From Fodinicola feengrottensis (lineage in GTDB: Bacteria > Actinomycetota > Actinomycetes > Mycobacteriales > HKI-0501): a DNA stretch of 55,314 nt. Of the stretch, positions 47,301 through 55,314 are shown one piece after another. The notes beneath the pieces were generated by a model. That model had not been told where the DNA came from, made no database searches, and saw only the letters and a list, made by a program, of their open reading frames with translations. Position 1 is the stretch's first letter. The number at the start of each line of letters is the position of its first letter. The DNA lies in NCBI RefSeq assembly GCF_010993775.1, contig NZ_WOTO01000061.1:1-55314 (forward strand), read 5' to 3'. The position numbers and the translations under genes were made by a program.

Positions 47301-47621
47301 CCCGTACCAGGACTGGGCCGTGCCGCTGCGTGAGGAAGCCAAGGCTCGCTATTTGGAGCTCGTACGGCTGCTCGCCAGCATCGCCTCCAAGGCTGGCGAA
47401 TACGACCGCGCGGCGCGTTATCGCTTGCGTGCGTTGGAAAGGGACACTTTCGACGAGGAAGCGCACCTCGGCCTGATCGGCGCACTGGTGGCCGCCGGCC
47501 GCCATGGCGAGGCCAAGCGGCGCTACCAGATCTCTACCGCGAGCAGATGGCGGAGATCGGCATCGACCCGGCGCCGTTCCCGCAGCGGTCGCAGCGCCGG
47601 CCCTCTCCGGCTGGCAGGTAA
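44354..47621 (+). CDS. Large ATPase-TPR regulator with C-terminal SARP (winged helix plus BTAD)
   Basis: GTG 44354 or ATG 44324 start. An N-terminal MalT/STAND-type ATPase has Walker A ADAGYGKTSLL and Walker B LVLILDDLHEL, then VLSSRRQPPF and GGWPAATVLAARWLLD. The middle (about residues 420-800) is TPR-like (ALAICEQVTAV, ALRVAQAAGDNSALAAAYSVMG, GEVYREHGDLALAAAAYQEA). The C-terminus is an OmpR-type winged helix (VRTLGGFGLLRDG, SKKARDLFKLL, RELLMDILWPD, LSVALSTIRTVLDP) followed by a BTAD domain ending at 47621. Frame changes near 45640, 46610, 46980 and at the GGACGGAC duplication 47027-47034, plus one near 47530. A transcription activator; the target is unknown. Confidence 0.8.
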
Positions 47622-47641
47622 ACGGTTTTTTTTTGTCTTGC

Positions 47642-47670
47642 GCTGGACCGCACACTCCGTGCGGTCCAGC
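47642..47670 (+). terminator. Terminator after the large SARP regulator
   Basis: Arms GCTGGACCGCAC / GTGCGGTCCAGC with loop ACTCC, followed by TCTCTTTGT, starting 21 bases after the stop. Confidence 0.8.
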
Positions 47671-47772
47671 TCTCTTTGTGTGAACGGTTTTTACGTATAC
47701 GGACGTACGTGGGGCGAAATTACGTGGTGGCACGGATGGTAAGGGCTACCTGTTCGGGCGAGAATTTCCAGT

Positions 47773-48604
47773 ATGAGACAGGTATCCCCCCCGCCAGACC
47801 AACTGCGGTCCGGCATGAGCGCACCGATGGCGGCGCCCGGCGCCGCACCATATGTCCGCACCATGGGAACCTTCCAGGTGATCCGCGGCCGGAGCCCGTT
47901 CGACACCGCCGAGTGGCCCTCGAAAAAAGCCCGTGAGCTGTTCAAACTGCTGATCGCCCGGCGCGGTCGGCCGACCGCCCGCGAGCTCTTGATGGACACG
48001 CTGTGGCCGGACGACGAGCCCACCAGATGCGCCAAACCGGCTGTCCGTCGCATTGTCGACCATCCGTACGGTTCTCGACCCTTACCGTCGGTACCCGGCT
48101 GACCATTTCGTGAGCACCGACAAATACGTGGTGAGCCTTTCCAACGTCACCGTCGACGTGGAGGTTTTCCTTGCCGCCGCGCGGGAAGCCGTGCTGCGCT
48201 ACGAGAACGGCGAGCCGGACGCGCTGACCGCGCTGGCGCTCGCCGAGGCTGGCTACGCCGGGGACTTCCTGGCCGAAGACCGTTACTACGAGTGGGCCGT
48301 GTCACTGCGCGAGCTGGCCCGTGCGAGTTATCTGGACCTCGTTCGTACGCTCGCTACCGCCGCTGCCCGCAGCGGCGACTACGAGCGGGCGCAGGCGTAC
48401 CAACTGCGTGCCCTGGAGCGGGACCCGTTCGACGAGCAGGCGCACCTCGGGCTCATCGACGCGTTGGCGTGCACCGGAAAACACGACCGGGCTCGCCGGC
48501 AGTATCACGACTATCGCCGGCAGATGGACCGGATCGGCATCGAGCCGGTCCCGTTCCCGCCGCACCGGGTGGCGGCCCGGCCGCTGTCCACTGTCGGGCG
48601 CTGA
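47773..48604 (+). CDS. Stand-alone SARP regulator (winged helix plus BTAD)
   Basis: Closely resembles the last 260 residues of the preceding regulator. MGTFQVIRGRSPFD, WPSKKARELFKLLIARRG, RELLMDTLWPDDEPT form the DNA-binding domain; one extra A near 48033 (GCCAAACCGG instead of GCCAACCG) breaks the frame before LSVALSTIRTVLDPYRRY. The BTAD domain (VDVEVFLAAAREA, GDFLAEDRYYEWAVSLRE, ERDPFDEQAHLGLIDAL) runs to the stop at 48604. Small SARPs commonly activate antibiotic gene clusters, but no biosynthetic genes are visible here. Start ATG 47773; MSAPMAAPG at 47815 is an alternative. Confidence 0.78.
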
Positions 48605-48681
48605 TCTCGTATGTCCTGGGCTTGCGGTGGTGATCCTTCGCGGGGAAGCTGATCCGATCAGTCGAACCCGAAGGACGCACC

Positions 48682-50146
48682 GTGCCCGGTCAGGTCGAGA
48701 CTTCCCGCGGTCTGCGCCGCACCCTGTCGGTTTGGCAGGCCATCGGCCTGTCGGTGGCGCTGATGGCGCCCAGCATGGCCGCGAACATCAACCCGCAACA
48801 GACCGCCGGCCCGGCTGGTAGAGCGGTGCCGCTGGCATTTTTCCTGTCCGCACTGGGCGTTCTGCTGGTCGCGTACGGTTTTGTCCGACTCTGCCAGTAT
48901 TATCAGCACGCCGGCTCGGTTTATGCCTTCGTTGGAGCCACTCTCGGGCCACGAGCCGGCGTGGTGTCCGGCGTCGGGCTGCTCGGCACGTACACGTTCT
49001 ACGCGGTGGTCACCTCCTCAGCCGCCGGCAACCTCGGCGGCACCGCTTTCCTTACCGAGGTGGGAATCTGGCCGAATCCGCCGGCTTGGGCGCCTTTCGT
49101 GCTGACCGGCGTGGCGCTGGTCGGCAGCTGGCTGCTCGCGATGGCCCCGGCCCGCCGCGGCACCACCGTCCTGCTGGTCGTCGAGGGCGCCACCGTCGCG
49201 CTGATCCTGCTGATCACCGCCATCATCGCGGTTCGGCTGATCGGCGGCACCGCACCCGGCGGCCAGCATTTCACCTCGCAGGTCTTCACCTTCACCCCCG
49301 ACAGCGGCCTCTCCGGCGTCTTCCTCGGTGCCGTCTTCGGCTTCCTTTCCTTCGCCGGCTTCGAAGCCGCCGCCACCCTCGGCGAGGAAACCAGCAACCC
49401 GCGCCGGGACATCTCCCGCGCCATCCTGGGCACCGCGATCTTCGGCGGCGCATACTTCGTCATCGTCACCGCGGTCGAGATGATGGCCTTCGGCACCGAC
49501 GCGGCCGGCGTCAGGAAATTCGCCAATTCCGGTTCACTGCTGGGAGACCTCGGCACCGGCTACGTCGGCGCCTGGGCTGGCGACCTCATCAGCCTCGGGG
49601 CCACCATCAGCGCCTTCGGCTGCTGCCTCGCCTGCGTCGTCGGCGCCTCCCGCATGCTTTTCGCGCTGGGCCGCGACATCGGGGGCGCCCGCGGCATCGG
49701 CCGTACGTCCGCCAGCGGCACCCCCGCCATCGCCACCACCGTCATCACCCTCCTGGCCGCCGCCTTCATCGTGATCTGCGCGGTCTTCTTCGGCGCCACC
49801 ACGAAAGACACCTTCGCCTGGTCCGGCACCATCGGCACCCTGATCTTGCTCGTGGTCTATTTACTGACCACCGTCGGAGCGATCTGGCTGATTTTCGTAC
49901 GCCGAAAGATGGCCGTGCCTCGCTGGCAGGTCGTTTTTCCGTTGGGAGCACTGGCCTTGCTCGGCTACACGGTTTACGTGAACGTCATCCCGTACCCGAC
50001 CGCGGGCCCGGCCCGCTGGTTCCCGGTCGTCGCTGGGGATTCTGGTGGTCGCCCTGGTGGGTGTGCTCGCCCTCCCCCGCGTCGCCCGTCGCGTCGGCAC
50101 CCAGCTCGCCTCCCTCAGCAGCGTTTCGCGCGAGGGTGACATTTGA
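48682..50146 (+). CDS. APC-superfamily amino acid permease
   Basis: GTG 48682 follows GAAGGA. Twelve hydrophobic helices are visible; helix 1 region SVWQAIGLSVALMAPSMAANINPQQTAG and the helix 6-type motif FLSFAGFEAAATLGEETSNPRRDISRAILG are typical of APC amino acid transporters (consensus FxGFExxAxLGEE). One extra G near 50034 shifts the end; the true C-terminus is ILVVALVGVLALPRVARR... with stop at 50146, inside the left arm of a terminator. Substrate unknown. Confidence 0.85.
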
Positions 50147-50191
50147 GGGGTTGAATGCCCCCTATTTGTCGCCCCAAACGTCACCCTCGCG
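50129..50191. terminator. Bidirectional terminator between permease and response regulator
   Basis: Outer arms CGCGAGGGTGAC / GTCACCCTCGCG (12 bases, perfect) with partial pairing of ATTTGAGG and CCCCAAAC inside. The permease stop codon lies in the left arm. Genes on both sides converge. Confidence 0.7.
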
Positions 50192-50246
50192 GAGGTTACG
50201 TTCAGGTCCAGCGTAAGCAACGGGGCGTTGCGGACCAGCGAGCCAG

Positions 50247-50891
50247 TTAACCGTTGAGGTAAGCCAAAACAGCGAGCACCCGGCGGTTGGTGTCATCGGA
50301 CGGTCCGATGCCGAGTTTGCCGAAAATGCTGGCGGTGTGCTTGCCGACCGAGCCCTCGCTGATGAACAACCGGGCCGCGATCGCCGCGTTGGAACAACCT
50401 TCCGCCATCAACGACAACACGTCTCGCTCGCGCGGTGACAATGCCGCCAGCGGTTCGTCGCGGGCATTACTGACGAGCAGTTTCGCGATCACTTCTGGGT
50501 CCATAGCGGTGCCGCCGCCGGCGACTCTTCGTACGGCGTCAATGAACTGCTCGGCGTTGAACACTCGGTCTTTCAACAAATAGCCGATCCCGCCGGTGCC
50601 GTCGGCGAGCAGCTCCCGGGCGTACAACTGCTCGACGTGCTGCGACAGTACGAGCACCGGCAGGCCGGGTTCGCGTTGGCGGGCATGCAAAGCCGCCTGC
50701 AACCCCTCGTCTGTGAACGTCGGTGGCAGTCGTACGTCCACAATGGCCACATCTGGTTTTTCTTCTATCAGCGCCTGTTCCAGCGCCGGACCACTCTCGA
50801 CCGCCGCCACCACCTCAAAACCGTGCGCGGACAGCAGGTGCGTCAGTCCGTCGCGGAGAAGGTAGAGGTCTTCGGCGAGGACAACGCGCAT
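50247..50891 (-). CDS. NarL/LuxR-type response regulator
   Basis: An intact 214-residue protein. The receiver domain has the acidic pair in VVLAEDLYLLRDGL, the phosphoacceptor Asp in VAIVDVRLPP, and Lys in YLLKDRV. The C-terminal LuxR HTH reads LSPRERDVLSLMAEGCSNAAIAARLFISEGSVGKHTASIFGKLG. Its start overlaps the end of the histidine kinase gene by 49 bases, so the two are co-translated partners. Confidence 0.92.
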   Translation of the reverse strand: MRVVLAEDLYLLRDGLTHLLSAHGFEVVAAVESGPALEQALIEEKPDVAIVDVRLPPTFTDEGLQAALHARQREPGLPVLVLSQHVEQLYARELLADGTGGIGYLLKDRVFNAEQFIDAVRRVAGGGTAMDPEVIAKLLVSNARDEPLAALSPRERDVLSLMAEGCSNAAIAARLFISEGSVGKHTASIFGKLGIGPSDDTNRRVLAVLAYLNG

Positions 50892-52054
50892 GGCAGCTCC
50901 ATCGTCACCATTGTCGGACCGCCCGAAGGGCTACTGACGGTGACCCTACCGTCGAAGGTGCCCAGTCGGCGCTCAATGCCGCGCAGGCCACTGCCGCGGC
51001 TCGGGTCGGCGCCGCCCGTGCCGTCGTCAAGCACGCTGATCCGCAGCGCGCTGTCCAAGTGCCGCAGGTCGATCCACACCCGCTCGGCGCCGGAATGGCG
51101 GGCCGCGTTCGTCAGCAGCTCGGCGACCGCGAAGTAGGCGGCGGACTCCACCGGCGCGGCCAGCTGGCCATCCAGCGCCGCCTTGACCTGTACGTCCAAC
51201 GGGCTGTCCAGCGCGATCGCGCGGATCGCGTCGGCCAACCCGCGCTCGGCGAGGATCGGCGGGTGGATGCCGCGGACCAGCGTACGCAGCTCAGCCAGCG
51301 CCGACGCGGAGCTGTCCCGCGCCTTGCTCACAAGCGCCTTCGCGGCCGCCGGGTCCTGGTCTATAAGTGCCTCGATGGCGCCAAGCGTCATGCCCATCGC
51401 GACCAGCCGCGCCTGCGCCCCGTCGTGCAGATCGCGCTCAATCCGGCGAACCTCGGCGGCCTGCGTGTCGGTCGCGGCCGTACGGGTCTCGGTGAGTTGC
51501 TCCACGCGCGCGGTCAACTCCTCGCGCTCGACCAGCATCATCGCCTTCGCTGTCGGGCGCAGCAGCAGCGACGACCACAGACTGTGAGCACGCACCAGCG
51601 GCGGCGAAAGGGCCAGCATGGCGACCACCAGCAGCACGCCGCCGACGAGCGCGAGCCACCTCGACCCGTACAGCTGCCCCACCCACTGCGATCCGTTCGG
51701 ATCGAACAGTCCCGGCCCGATCAGCCCACCCATGGCGTAACAGAACGCGGTCATCGGCAGCAGCATCGGAACAATCCCGATTACTGGCTGGAAAATCAGC
51801 CAACCCAGGTCCCGCCAGGTCGCCGGATCGCGCAGCACCCAGCGTTCGCGATCCATCCAGGACGAACCACTGACCGGCAGGTACGGCCGCGGCAAGTCCA
51901 GCTCTGACCACCTGCGCCCGTACATTCGGAACAGGTTCGGCAACCAACGCGACCACACCACCACCGGGGCACCGAGCGGGCCGAGCAGGAGCGCCAGCAG
52001 GTAAACCGGCACCAGGGGGATCACCAGGAGGACTGGACGCCGATCGCGAAACAC
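50843..52054 (-). CDS. Two-component sensor histidine kinase (HisKA_3 type)
   Basis: From GTG 52054 the protein begins with a four-TM putative-sensor domain (VLLVIPLVPVYLLALLLGPLG, TWRDLGWLIFQPVIGIVPML, WLALVGGVLLVVAMLAL). The dimerisation helix carries the phosphoacceptor His in VRRIERDLHDGAQARLVAMGM, followed by RTLVRGIHPPILAERGLADAI and an ATPase with AVAELLTNAARHSGAERV (N box), VLDDGTGG and GSGLRGIERRLG. About 403 residues and intact. It overlaps the preceding sensor gene by 34 bases and the response regulator by 49 bases. Confidence 0.88.
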   Translation of the reverse strand: MFRDRRPVLLVIPLVPVYLLALLLGPLGAPVVVWSRWLPNLFRMYGRRWSELDLPRPYLPVSGSSWMDRERWVLRDPATWRDLGWLIFQPVIGIVPMLLPMTAFCYAMGGLIGPGLFDPNGSQWVGQLYGSRWLALVGGVLLVVAMLALSPPLVRAHSLWSSLLLRPTAKAMMLVEREELTARVEQLTETRTAATDTQAAEVRRIERDLHDGAQARLVAMGMTLGAIEALIDQDPAAAKALVSKARDSSASALAELRTLVRGIHPPILAERGLADAIRAIALDSPLDVQVKAALDGQLAAPVESAAYFAVAELLTNAARHSGAERVWIDLRHLDSALRISVLDDGTGGADPSRGSGLRGIERRLGTFDGRVTVSSPSGGPTMVTMELPCALSSPKTSTFSATD

Positions 52055-52665
52055 CGCGAGTTCGCGATCTGGCCGTTGGCGAACCACCAGCCGAAGGCCC
52101 GGGCTCGTACGATCGCGGCCGCGGACGCAGGACTGAGCAGCGCTCTGGTCCATAAGCCGTGCAGCCGTAGCATCCATGGCGCGATAAGCACACCTACCGC
52201 GATGCTTACCAGCCCGATGAAGACGTTCGTACGCAGAAGCAGCGGACCGGTGACGCCGAAGGCGATCAGGGCCGCCGGCAGCACCGCGATCGCGCCGCCG
52301 ATCACTGGATCGAGCACCAACCAACCGAGGTCCCGCCAAGTGGCGAGGTCCGACATCACCCAGGTGTAGTAACGCCCAAAGGCGGGTCCGGCGGCAGTCT
52401 TATAGAGCGTACGACCGTCCGCCGAGCGATAGAGACCGTCAGGTCCAGGCGTGGGCGGCGGTGGTTTCGGCTGGTACGGGACGGGGATCGGGACACCGGA
52501 CCACTCGCCGGCCAGCCGGCGCGCGAGGCCCATCAGCGGCCGCGGGAACTCGATGAGCCACGGCAGCGCGGCGATCCCGAGCAGAGAGCCGACGGCGAAA
52601 ACGGGCTTCAGCGGCCCGATCGCGAAGAGCGCGAGACCGCGCCAGACCGCCCGCACATACCGCAT
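52021..52665 (-). CDS. Sensor-only membrane protein paralogous to the kinase's input domain
   Basis: A 214-residue protein with about four TM helices. The segment DLATWRDLGWLVLDPVIGGAIAVLP matches DPATWRDLGWLIFQPVIGIVPML of the histidine kinase, and LHGLWTRALLSPASAAA matches AHSLWSSLLLRPTAKA, so this is a stand-alone copy of the putative-sensor domain (PF13796-like). It has no kinase core. A Pro-rich loop (PYQPKPPPPTPG) precedes the shared part. Probably co-transcribed with the kinase (34-base overlap) and may regulate it. Confidence 0.7.
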   Translation of the reverse strand: MRYVRAVWRGLALFAIGPLKPVFAVGSLLGIAALPWLIEFPRPLMGLARRLAGEWSGVPIPVPYQPKPPPPTPGPDGLYRSADGRTLYKTAAGPAFGRYYTWVMSDLATWRDLGWLVLDPVIGGAIAVLPAALIAFGVTGPLLLRTNVFIGLVSIAVGVLIAPWMLRLHGLWTRALLSPASAAAIVRARAFGWWFANGQIANSRCFAIGVQSSW

Positions 52666-52764
52666 CCCGCCGTCCCTTCCTCGCCGTTGGTGTCCAGTTT
52701 GACCTCCTCCGCCGGCGTCGCACAGTGGCCCCAGCTCTCGAGGTGGGGGTAGCTAGGCCCACTG

Positions 52765-54375
52765 TCAGTGGCCGCGGAAGGCTTCTTCGAGCCACCAGGA
52801 CGGGCCGCTGGTGACTTTGGCGTCGATGACAAGGGGCCGATCCCGTGGACCTGCGAGCCAGTCAGTCAGACCGTCCAAATCGGACAGTGCTCGTACCGTG
52901 ATCGCGTCGGCGCCGAATCCGCGGCCCATCGCGGCGATGTCGGTTTCCGGGAACAGCACAGTGTCCAGATTATGGCCGTGCGGACCAAAATGATGCACCT
53001 CGGCGCCGTACGCCTCGTCGTTGTAGAACACCACAACCATCGGCAGCCGGAGTCGTACGACGGTGTCCAGTTCAGCGATGGACATCAGGCCACCGCCGTC
53101 CCCCACAGCCGCTATCGGCAGCCGGGACGGCTCGGCGAGCGCGGCGCCAATCGCGGTGGCCAGGCCCAGGCCAATCGACTGATATGCCTGGGTGAAGCAA
53201 AAAACCACGCTCATCCGGCACCGCCAGGTAGGCACTCGGATATCCCATGAAGTTCCCGGAATCCACTGCGAGCACCCGGTCGACTGGGAGCCGCTCGTCG
53301 AGTCCAATCGACAGCGTTCGCGGGTCAATTCGGTCCACAGTGGACACGTCTTCGTACGACACTTCCCGCCAGCGGCCGTCCGGCAGCGACTTTTCCCGAT
53401 ATCCGATGCTTTCCTCGACGAGCTTCGCGACCGCGTCGGCCGTACGAGCGACATCGCCCAGCACGCCGAGGTCGATCGGCCGGTGCGCGCCCAAAGCGTC
53501 CGCGTCCAGATCCACCTGGACAACCGTCGCGGCCGCGCGATCAGGGCGCCGTGCCGCATCGTCCACATGTTCAGGCCGGCGCCCCAACCGACCACCAGAT
53601 CCGCGCCACTGATCAATTCCACGGCCTGCGGTGTGGCAAATCCACCGGAAATCCCCAGAGACCACGGATTGCCGGCGAAAAGTCCGTTGGCCACCGCGGA
53701 AGTCGCCAGCAGCGCGCCACAACGGTCGGCCAGCAGTTCCAGCTCTTTCCGGGCTCCCCGGGCACCTCGCCCGGCCACGAAAACCGGCCGCTGAGCAGCC
53801 GCGATCGCCTTCGCGAGGGCTTGCGCCGCGGTCGGGTCCGGGCTGGGGACCTGAGCGGCCAGCAGTTTCGGTCGTACCGATGGAAAATCCTCGGCGGCCT
53901 GAACATCCAGCGGTAGGTTCAAAACGACCGTTCGGCGCCCTTCGACAGCGGTGCGATAGGCACGTACGACGTCGTCCATCGCACTCGCCGCACTGAAGAC
54001 CCGCTCGCTGATCGCCCCAACCGCGACCGCGAGAGCGTCTTGATCCACCCGGAAATTCGAGCGTACGGCGGCGGCCGCGGTGTCCGCGGCCAGCACGATC
54101 ATCGGAGTCCGGCTCTTGGCCGCCTCGGTGATCCCCGTCATCGCGTTGGTCAGGCCGCAGCCCTGATGGACGGACACGACACCGAGCCGCCCGCTCGTAC
54201 GCGCATAGCCATCGGCCATGGTGGCGGCACCGGATTCGTGCCGGGCGGCCACAAATCGCGCACCCGCCGCCGCCATCGCGTTGGTGACGTGGAAATTCCC
54301 GCTGCCCACCACCCCGAAGACGTGGTCCGCGCCCAATTCCACCAGCGTACGGCCGACCAGCTCGGCGACCGTCAC
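52765..54375 (-). CDS. Thiamine-diphosphate-dependent enzyme (acetolactate synthase / benzoylformate decarboxylase family)
   Basis: GTG 54375 gives VTVAELVGRTLVELGADHVFGVVG, with the ThDP-activating Glu in ARHESGAATMADGYAR and VSVHQGCGLTNAMTGITEA. The central domain has RPVFVAGRGARGARKELELLADR and ATSAVANGLFAGNPWSLG. The ThDP/Mg site is GDGGGLMSIAELDTVVRL...VFYND. Frame changes near 53540 and 53205. Family members decarboxylate or ligate 2-oxo acids; which one is not clear. GTG overlaps the cyclase stop by four bases, so both enzymes belong to one operon. Confidence 0.8.
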   Translation of the reverse strand: MTVAELVGRTLVELGADHVFGVVGSGNFHVTNAMAAAGARFVAARHESGAATMADGYARTSGRLGVVSVHQGCGLTNAMTGITEAAKSRTPMIVLAADTAAAAVRSNFRVDQDALAVAVGAISERVFSAASAMDDVVRAYRTAVEGRRTVVLNLPLDVQAAEDFPSVRPKLLAAQVPSPDPTAAQALAKAIAAAQRPVFVAGRGARGARKELELLADRCGALLATSAVANGLFAGNPWSLGISGGFATPQAVELISGADLVVGWGAGLNMWTMRHGALIARPRRLSRWIWTRTLWARTGRSTSACWAMSLVRPTRSRSSSRKASDIGKSRCRTAAGGKCRTKTCPLWTELTRERCRLDSTSGSQSTGCSQWIPGTSWDIRVPTWRCRMSVVFCFTQAYQSIGLGLATAIGAALAEPSRLPIAAVGDGGGLMSIAELDTVVRLRLPMVVVFYNDEAYGAEVHHFGPHGHNLDTVLFPETDIAAMGRGFGADAITVRALSDLDGLTDWLAGPRDRPLVIDAKVTSGPSWWLEEAFRGH

Positions 54376-55139
54376 GACTCGACCAGCCCCAGCACCCGCG
54401 CCGGACTGCCGGAACCGCCCACGATCGGCAGTCCGGTGGCGATGACCACCGCGCCGGTCGGCGGCAGCTCGGCGAGGTTCTGCAACTGGGTCAGCCCGTA
54501 CCGGCCGGAGCCGGCCAGCGAGCCGTGGCACGGAAACGGCGGATCAAAGCCGTGCGCCGCACCGGCGTCGGTGCCGGCCGTCTCCACGCCGATGCCCACG
54601 ATGGACCGTTCGGCGAGCAGCCAGGCCACGCAGTCGGCGGCGATCCCGGGCGTGTGCGGGCCGGTTTCGTTGGCGTTCAGGAAATTGTCCTGGTCACCGC
54701 TGCGGGCATCCCAGCCGGTACGGTAAAGGAACCACCCGTGAACCGTCCCATGCTCGCTTTCCCAGACCTGGACATCGTTGACTTGCAACAGAAAGTCCGG
54801 GTCCTGGAGAGCCCGGTCGGCGAAGTCCAACACGCTGGCGGGCGCGATCAGCTCGCCGGGCGGGATTTCCGCGACACTGCGGCCATCCCGGCCGGTCACC
54901 CAGTGAATCGGTGCGTCCAGGTGGGTGCCGGTGTGCTCGCCGGTGTGGATGTTGTTCCAATACCAAGCCGGACCGCGGTCGTCGTAACGACTGATCTCCT
55001 CCAGTTGGAACGGCACAGTGTTCCCGAACGGCGGCGGCAACTGCAAAATCGGTGTGGTGCTTTGCAAAGGCGCGGTCAGGTCGACCACCCGAATGCCACC
55101 TGAGCACAACTGTGCACTGAAATCCCGCAAAACCGACAT
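54372..55139 (-). CDS. Cyclase/kynurenine-formamidase-like metal hydrolase
   Basis: ATG 55139 (MSVLRDFSAQL) is preceded by GGAGG. The protein carries the family metal motif HTGEHTGTHLDAPIHW, plus RVVDLTAPLQSTTP at the start, FLYRTGWDAR and GVETAGTDAGAAHGF. About 255 residues, the usual length for the PF04199 cyclase family, which includes kynurenine formamidases and isatin hydrolases. Intact. Coupled to the downstream ThDP enzyme, suggesting hydrolysis of an amide or lactone whose 2-oxo acid product is then decarboxylated; that link is inference. Confidence 0.85.
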   Translation of the reverse strand: MSVLRDFSAQLCSGGIRVVDLTAPLQSTTPILQLPPPFGNTVPFQLEEISRYDDRGPAWYWNNIHTGEHTGTHLDAPIHWVTGRDGRSVAEIPPGELIAPASVLDFADRALQDPDFLLQVNDVQVWESEHGTVHGWFLYRTGWDARSGDQDNFLNANETGPHTPGIAADCVAWLLAERSIVGIGVETAGTDAGAAHGFDPPFPCHGSLAGSGRYGLTQLQNLAELPPTGAVVIATGLPIVGGSGSPARVLGLVES

Positions 55140-55156
55140 TGAGCCAACCTCCGCGG

Positions 55157-55314
55157 TCAGGGCCTCCAGCGGCGGTGCCTGGTGGCCGGTTCGCCCTCTC
55201 TCACCAGCGCCAGCCGCGGTTTCGGCGCGTCCGTACGGCCGGTTGGCGGCTGTCGCCTCCCGGCGGCGAACTGGAGTGGCCACGCCGCCGCCGGACCGGT
55301 GTAATCCTGCTCCA
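55157..55314 (-). CDS. Possible C-terminal end of an upstream gene, cut by the window edge
   Basis: One minus-strand frame is open from the right edge to a TGA at 55157, encoding EQDYTGPAAAWPLQFAAG... and ending TRHRRWRP. The stop is 17 bases before the cyclase ATG, and the intervening sequence carries its ribosome site, which fits an operon partner. Only 52 residues are visible and no family is recognised. Confidence 0.35.
   Translation of the reverse strand, partial: EQDYTGPAAAWPLQFAAGRRQPPTGRTDAPKPRLALVREGEPATRHRRWRP

Noticed and set aside
1..55314. Programmed ribosomal frameshifting as the reason for the many frame changes
   Set aside because: Indel positions show no common slippery heptamer or downstream structure, and they fall in gene families not known to use it.
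1..55314. CRISPR arrays, tRNA or rRNA genes, integrases
   Set aside because: No regularly spaced repeats, no cloverleaf with a TTCGA arm, no rRNA signature and no integrase motif was seen on either strand.

Overview
The window is high-GC DNA (about 70% by eye) with strong actinobacterial signatures: a type VII (ESX) secretion locus, 13E12-type HNH repeats, SARP/BTAD regulators, GTG starts and apparently leaderless promoters. I would place it in the Actinomycetota, probably a soil actinomycete; the genus cannot be settled from the sequence.

Layout. (1) 1-3.3 kb: the N-terminus of a mycosin protease, a broken and tandemly duplicated YbaB-like gene, HNH repeat copy 1 and an IS3 OrfA remnant. 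(2) 3.4-18.7 kb, almost all minus strand: a type VII locus read right to left as fibronectin-III protein, small membrane protein, EccD, EccB, MoxR ATPase, DUF58, TgpA-like transglutaminase, YbaB-like, EspC-like, a large CpnT-like substrate and an orphan paralogue of that substrate's C-terminal part. EccC and EccE are not in the window. (3) 18.9-25.2 kb: a membrane protein, a glyoxalase-like protein, a very large secreted serine peptidase with an unusual active site, and a pair of WXG100 proteins. (4) 25.4-31.2 kb: amidohydrolase divergent from a glutaryl-CoA-dehydrogenase-like enzyme, a GT39/YkcB-like glycosyltransferase and ApbE. (5) 31.2-38.3 kb: a PhyH-like dioxygenase, TetR, a leader peptide plus terminator ahead of an ABC exporter, a DUF1254 remnant, HNH repeat copy 2, and a U32-like protein. 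(6) 38.3-44.1 kb: IclR, two paralogous Ser/Thr kinases, a phosphotransferase and a small protein. (7) 44.3-52.7 kb: a large ATPase-TPR-SARP regulator, a stand-alone SARP, an APC permease and a two-component system with an extra sensor protein. (8) 52.7-55.3 kb: a ThDP-dependent enzyme and a cyclase-family protein in one operon.

A dominant feature is frameshifting. More than twenty genes, including conserved ones such as the acyl-CoA dehydrogenase, MoxR, EccD and the ABC transporter, can be read whole only by changing frame. Many lesions are +1, +2 or +4 short duplications. Sequencing or assembly error is the simplest explanation, so I annotate such genes across the break as probably single genes and mark as pseudogenes only those with other evidence of decay.

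Likely cooperation: EccB/EccD/mycosin (with EccC/EccE outside) would form the secretion machine, WXG100 and EspC/CpnT-like proteins are candidate substrates, and MoxR-DUF58-TgpA is an accessory envelope module. The kinases, SARPs, and two-component system form a regulatory block whose targets cannot be read from the sequence.
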